A stretch of 36,857 nt of DNA from positions 793,650 to 830,506 of the forward strand of contig QEOQ01000355.1 of the NCBI GenBank assembly GCA_010279815.1, written 5' to 3'. Below the pieces are notes generated by a model that ran no database searches, was not told the DNA's origin, and was given only the letters and a program-made list of their open reading frames with translations. Source of the stretch: Brachionus plicatilis. Taxonomy: Eukaryota; Rotifera; Eurotatoria; Ploima; Brachionidae. Below are positions 33,087 to 36,857 of this stretch, in pieces; the stretch's first letter is position 1, and each line of letters starts with the position of its first letter. The position numbers and the translations under genes were made by a program.

Positions 33087-34721
33087 ATGCACAGCCTGAA
33101 GAACAGTTCACTGTCGTCGTCGGTGTCATCGGCGTCTTCAGCATCGTCCAGCTTCAAGCAAACATCGCCTAGTCAATACGAAAAAAGCGGCAAACTGCAC
33201 CCGGAGCCCTTCCAGGCCACCTCCTTCTCCTACCACACTTTCAACCCGAACAGAATCAGCTCGTACGACAACGAGAACCTGTACGAGCCCGCCAGCACCC
33301 ACTACTGGCCCAAGCACGACACCCTCAGCGAGGAGTCCCGCGAACAGTTCGACAATGTCAAGTATTGTCGCAAACGAGCCTCGATCGCCTGCACCAACTG
33401 TGACCAAAAGCCCAAGGCCAGTCTGCTCAGCAGAGCGTTCACCTACTCCTCCAAACCCGGTTCCAACTCGTCCTTGGCAAAAAATGGCTCGTGGCGCACC
33501 AAACTCGCCAAATACTTGTCCTCTACAAACTCTACCAATTCTACCAATTCTACAAAACCAAAAAGACACCACGACGAGGACATTTACTCGTCGTGCCACT
33601 TGGCCAGAAAAAATCCCATCCAGCTGCCGCACAGCTCAAACACCAACATTTTAGTCTCTTCCTCTTCGTCGTCCTCCGCGTCCAGTCACATGAGCTCGTC
33701 GCCCAAGGCCAAAAATTTGACCAGCAGTCTCCAAAAGCTGACCATAAGCAACGGGTTCAACTCGTTGCGCAAAATGCTTCGCATCAAGAGCTCTAGCAAA
33801 CAAAATTTGGACTGTGGCAACAAGCTTGGCTCCAGGGCCGTCAAAAAACAACTCTCGTTCAACCAGAACGACTCGGTACTCAAGCTGTTTGGCAAAAAGC
33901 AACACGAGCCCATTTTTAACTCGACCCGGAACGACCTGTCCTGCTTCAATTCCAAGTGCAGCTGTGTGGACACGTCCGGCTCCACTTTGTTCAACAACAT
34001 ACTCAGCTCGTCGCCCATCACCATCAGAAATTTTGACCAGCCAGAGGTAGAGGCTGTGCCACAGGCTATTTCTTGTGCCAATGTCAAAATGTACGATGGC
34101 TACAGATCGCTCATCAAACAAATTGACGATCTCAAGCTGGGCAAAGAAGAAGAAGAGGAAGAGGAAGAGCAGAAGATAAATGAAGAAGACCGGAAGTGTG
34201 ACATGGAAGTGGCCAGTTTTTTTACCAGGACCATAAAGTGTCAAGCTGTGAACAACTTTTTTTCTTCCAATGATTTGGTTAATTATGACTGTTTGGAGAG
34301 TGTGGTGGAGCCGGATGAGGAGCAAAATTTGGACTATTTGGTCAAGCAGTTGGTGGCCGAGGCGTCTCTGTCCGACATGAGCTTTGAGAAAAAGATGAAC
34401 AGTACTGAGCACAATTACGAGAATTTGGGCTACGAGGACAAGAATTCGCTGGACCTGAGCGAGTATGTGGACTCGTGTGACCTGCACAGCTCGTCGCCAG
34501 AGAGCACCAGGAGCCGCCGAAGCAGCTGGGACAACGAGCTGCCCACTTTTTCTAATTCTCTTGGTCACGTGACCAAAGGACTTGGCATGAACTATTTTTG
34601 TCCGGCAAGAAATCAAAGCAATAGTATTAAAATAGAGAAGAAAATTCGTCTCAATTATAGACGTCCGCAAAATGGCTTTGTGGCCAATGCCAACTATTTT
34701 AACTTTGGTACTTTGTGTTAG
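33087..34721 (+). CDS. Serine-rich 544-residue protein, unknown function
   Basis: A single intact exon starting at an ATG just after a possible acceptor (TTTCCAG) and ending TAG. It is strikingly richer in G+C than its surroundings, especially at third positions. Features: a Ser-rich N-terminus (5-30), CTNC near 102, an Asn-Ser-Thr repeat near 147-156, a Ser run near 191-206, basic SLRKMLRIK near 225-234, a Cys cluster (CFNSKCSC, about 288-295), an acidic Glu run (about 354-361), tyrosine motifs NYENLGYED (about 444) of the kind bound by SH2 domains when phosphorylated, and a basophilic kinase site RSRRSSWD (about 477). There is no signal peptide, membrane segment or catalytic domain. It is mostly disordered, so a cytoplasmic scaffold or adaptor is plausible, but I do not recognise a family. 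Confidence 0.85.
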   Translation: MHSLKNSSLSSSVSSASSASSSFKQTSPSQYEKSGKLHPEPFQATSFSYHTFNPNRISSYDNENLYEPASTHYWPKHDTLSEESREQFDNVKYCRKRASIACTNCDQKPKASLLSRAFTYSSKPGSNSSLAKNGSWRTKLAKYLSSTNSTNSTNSTKPKRHHDEDIYSSCHLARKNPIQLPHSSNTNILVSSSSSSSASSHMSSSPKAKNLTSSLQKLTISNGFNSLRKMLRIKSSSKQNLDCGNKLGSRAVKKQLSFNQNDSVLKLFGKKQHEPIFNSTRNDLSCFNSKCSCVDTSGSTLFNNILSSSPITIRNFDQPEVEAVPQAISCANVKMYDGYRSLIKQIDDLKLGKEEEEEEEEQKINEEDRKCDMEVASFFTRTIKCQAVNNFFSSNDLVNYDCLESVVEPDEEQNLDYLVKQLVAEASLSDMSFEKKMNSTEHNYENLGYEDKNSLDLSEYVDSCDLHSSSPESTRSRRSSWDNELPTFSNSLGHVTKGLGMNYFCPARNQSNSIKIEKKIRLNYRRPQNGFVANANYFNFGTLC

Positions 34722-34851
34722 ACTTTTTATAAAGGTTTTGTTTTTTTTTCTCTTTCAGTGTAGAATTTTATGTTTATTATTTTTCTTTTTTTTTTTTGCT
34801 AAGCGACTTTTTTTTAATTATTATTAATAGAGAAAAAAGTTTATTTATTTA

Positions 34852-34857
34852 AATAAA
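34852..34857 (+). promoter_or_regulatory. Poly(A) signal of the serine-rich gene
   Basis: AATAAA about 130 nt after the stop, following a T-rich 3' UTR. Confidence 0.5.
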
Positions 34858-35022
34858 ATAATTTAGTAATTTTAACAGATGGATTTTGATTTTTGAAATT
34901 TTTTAAATTTTTGTTCTAAAACGACTTTTTGAATTTGAATGCTTTTTTTCAAATGAAAATTTTAACATTTAAAAATATATACAGTTTTCTACTTTAAACC
35001 GCAGAACGAGTAATTTTACACC

Positions 35023-35130
35023 ATTTTACGTAATTTTACATCAATAAATGTAAGACTTCTTAAAATTACATCACATTTAGAATGCAATTAAATGTAAGCT
35101 TACGTAAAATGATGTAAAATTACGTAAAAT
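35023..35130. repeat. 20-bp perfect inverted repeat, TACGTAA motifs
   Basis: ATTTTACGTAATTTTACATC (35023-35042) is exactly inverted at 35111-35130. The loop and flanks carry more (T)TTACA/TGTAA and ACGTAAAAT words, so the whole 35010-35150 block is built from one short palindromic unit. It adjoins the outer edge of the large palindrome that follows and may be its terminal part. Confidence 0.75.
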
Positions 35131-35134
35131 CACG

Positions 35135-36170
35135 TCATTTCAAGTAAAATACAACAAAAATGCTGACGGCCAAAAAATTTAAATTTTTCAAACGAAAATT
35201 TAATTTTTAATAAATTTTTAACTTTGATAAAATTTTTTTTCTCAACTTTAAATTTTCGATTTTTTACATTTTATTACATAATTTTACACGAAATATTATT
35301 AACAAATGCAATAAATGGTATTTTTTTGTAAAAAAATTTAATAATAATATTTAAGTAAATTTTGTATATTATCTCCATTGGTAAAGTGACGTTTCTGACA
35401 GTCTAAAAGAAGTTTCGACGACAAATATATGATTAGAAAAATCGGCATTGTGAAATTTGGTACAAAAAACAAAAACAAAATATTAAAAATTCCAAAGTTT
35501 AAGTTCTGAATGACCAAAGCATGTTCTGTAAATTGTAGCAGCTGATACTTCCTTTGTACCACCAATATACTGATTCTGCAAAACTCTGCAATAAACCTGC
35601 AAAACTCAGAAAATAGTAAATTTGGAATAATAAATTATATTAAAAATCCAATTCAAATTTAATGTGGTGGTACAAAGAATGTATCAGTTGCTACAATTTA
35701 CAGATCATATTTTAGTCAGTCCAGATTAAAGTTCTGGCGTTTTTTATGTTTTGTTTTTGTTTTTTGGACTATAATTCACAATGTTGAAAAATCACAGTCT
35801 TTGTTTCTAAGACACCATACAAGTCTTTCTTTTTTTTCTAATCTAAATCTGAAATAAAAGGCGATTTTCTCAATCGACAGTAGCGAAAGCTTTTATATAA
35901 GGCTAATTTTTTTATAAAAATTTATTCCATTTTTATACAAAAATATACCGAACCATTTTTTCACTTATAAACAAAATTTACTTAATTATTATTTTTACCT
36001 TTTATTACATTTTTTGGCAATATTTCGTGTGAAATTATGCATTAAAATGTAAAATTTCAAGTTGAGACAAAAATTTTATAAAACCAAAAAAATTTAGTAA
36101 AAATTAAATTTTCGTCTGAAAAATTGCAATTTTTTTCGCCAGCATTTTTCATGTGTTTTACCTGAAATGA
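35135..36170. repeat. 1-kb degenerate palindrome, likely fold-back element
   Basis: The two halves mirror each other around about 35615-35650. The inner match pairs 35526-35564 with 35665-35703 (CTGTAAATTGTAGCA ... GTACCACCA, few mismatches). Further out, ACAAAAAACAAAAACAAAA pairs near 35461 and 35760; TTAAGTAAATTTTGT pairs near 35350 and 35975; ATATTTCGTGT and AAATTAAATTTTCGT pair between 35190-35305 and 36015-36120; and GCTGACGGCC/GCCAGC near 35161 and 36140. The section around 35375-35440 no longer aligns. No protein is encoded; the open frame 35338-35565 lies inside an arm and is probably incidental. An old fold-back transposon is the simplest reading. Confidence 0.7.
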
Positions 36171-36349
36171 AAAATGAAGAATTTTTTTTTGATAAACTCA
36201 AAGAACCTAAATGAGACTCATCTTTCTTGGTAAATCCCAACTTATCTTATCTAATTCTTATTTTTATCACTAAGAATATCTTATTGAAACTGCTACCATC
36301 CTTCTACTTTCTATGTTTTTTCTTTTAAACAAACCGTATATATTTAATT

Positions 36350-36480
36350 GATCTCTTTAATTATTTAAATGATCTCAAAAAAATTTTGATCAGTTAATTT
36401 AATTGTTTTTGATACCTTAAATTGATCATAGTGATCTCCTATTTTCATAAAAATGTTTGCAGAAATTAATGGTATGATCT
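36350..36480. repeat. GATC cluster beside the Helitron
   Basis: Six GATC sites in about 130 bp, mostly as TGATCTC or TTGATCA (including ATAGTGATCTCCTA). The wording resembles the cluster at 7872-8095, where CGTGATCTCCTC also occurs, so both may derive from one repeat family. Confidence 0.35.
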
Positions 36481-36506
36481 CCAAATTTTATTATAACTAG
36501 TAGATA

Positions 36507-36526
36507 CCCGTTGCTTCGCTGCCGGG
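36507..36526 (-). terminator. Helitron 3' hairpin
   Basis: Stem CCCG/CGGG extended by GC/GC after a 2-nt bulge, with a 6-nt loop, followed by TATCTACTAG. It acts as the transposition terminator in Helitrons. Confidence 0.9.
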
Positions 36527-36575
36527 CGAATTTAAATAAAATTAAGAAAAAAAATTGCAGAACACACTAAAAAAT

Positions 36576-36857
36576 TTATTGAAAAACCTCAGTATAAACT
36601 ATGTTTTTTGTTAAGTTATTTGGATGATTCGTGCAAATCTTGAGATTTTTTTTATTTGTCACTCTTAAAAAGGCTACATATAATTGCCCATGAGTAAAAA
36701 CAGGTTCGTTTAAGTAAACCCCTACGTGTTCTAAAGATTGTCCTTGAGATTTATTTATACTCATTGCAAATGCTGGTCGTATAGGAAATTGAAGCCTTTT
36801 TAATTCGAAAGGTAAACTTGCATCAGTTGGAATCAATGGCATTCTCGGTATGTAAAC
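36576..36857 (-). CDS. Helitron PIF1-type helicase, C-terminal end
   Basis: The frame is open to the window edge and encodes the last 93 or so residues of a Rep/helicase. It starts (in window) VYIPRMPLIP, then has FPIRPAFAMSINKSQGQSLE (helicase motif V region) and GVYLNEPVFTHGQLYVAF, ending soon after as Helitron helicases do. The family motif VI normally reads VA-L-S-R-V; here it is VAFLRV, so the conserved serine is replaced by leucine. This, if real, may weaken the ATPase, though no stop or frameshift is seen in this piece. The methionine at 36842 is internal, not a start. The protein acts in the nucleus on the transposon's own DNA. Confidence 0.92.
   Translation of the reverse strand, partial: VYIPRMPLIPTDASLPFELKRLQFPIRPAFAMSINKSQGQSLEHVGVYLNEPVFTHGQLYVAFLRVTNKKNLKICTNHPNNLTKNIVYTEVFQ

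Larger units (their letters stand above)
36497..36857 (-). mobile_element. Helitron, 3' terminal part (runs off the window)
   Basis: Read on the minus strand, the element ends at 36497 with CTAG, followed by a host T at 36496 as expected for insertion between A and T. Eleven nt or fewer before the terminus is the hairpin CCCGGCAGCGAAGCAACGGG (36526-36507), the standard Helitron 3' signal. The helicase stop codon lies only 79 nt inside the end. Helitrons move by rolling-circle replication using a Rep/helicase protein. The 5' end, Rep domain and most of the helicase lie beyond the window. Confidence 0.93.

Noticed and set aside
33138..34670. Several long frames overlapping the serine-rich gene on both strands
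   Set aside because: The plus-strand 544-codon frame has the ATG, the stop and sensible protein features. The others are low-complexity by-products of its high GC and Ser-rich codons.
35338..35565. 75-codon frame
   Set aside because: It lies inside one arm of a degenerate palindrome, and the mirrored arm does not keep the frame.
1..36857. CRISPR arrays, rRNA, tRNA, telomere repeats
   Set aside because: None seen on either strand.

Overview
The window looks like nuclear DNA from a small, very AT-rich animal. The non-coding sequence is roughly three quarters or more A+T, broken by long A/T homopolymers. Genes are eukaryotic: two heterotrimeric G-protein gamma subunits with CAAX ends, PEX13 and LRWD1. 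The short introns resolved here are 49-57 nt, with GT...AG borders and T-rich acceptors; one LRWD1 intron is 956 nt. This pattern would suit a monogonont rotifer such as Brachionus, but that assignment is an inference. There are no bacterial features (no operators, ribosome-binding sites or CRISPR) and I saw no rRNA or tRNA gene.

Layout. 0-1.9 kb holds a tight cluster on the minus strand: PEX13 (last exon), a single-domain TIR protein only 79 bp downstream, then a doubtful exon. 1.9-5.7 kb is non-coding with one inverted-repeat element. At 5.75 and 12.49 kb (plus strand) lie two intact G-gamma paralogues, 82% identical. Between them is a candidate 3.2-kb TTAA-flanked (piggyBac-like) DNA transposon carrying a broken zinc-finger gene, followed by a 93-base N gap with duplicated edges. 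13.4-14.8 kb is repeat-rich and includes a near-perfect 244-bp inverted duplication of a fragment encoding an AT-hook. 15.55-18.52 kb is a six-exon LRWD1 gene whose complete reading frame I could join across five introns.

18.6-33.0 kb has no assignable gene. It holds a clear MITE with an 8-bp target-site duplication, a retroposon-like insert with 15-bp direct repeats, several islands of lower A+T content, GATA-motif clusters and diverged tandem duplications. 33.09-34.72 kb is a single-exon, serine-rich 544-residue protein of unknown function with far higher GC than its surroundings. 35.0-36.2 kb is a large degenerate palindrome. The window ends inside a Helitron: its 3' hairpin and CTAG terminus are visible at 36.50 kb, followed by the C-terminal end of its PIF1-type helicase.

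Apart from LRWD1, PEX13, TIR, the two G-gamma genes and the serine-rich gene, most structure here is mobile-element debris, much of it fold-back (inverted repeat) in form. The genes do not form one pathway. The only suggestive groupings are the PEX13-TIR pair, which could share a transcript, and the G-gamma duplication.
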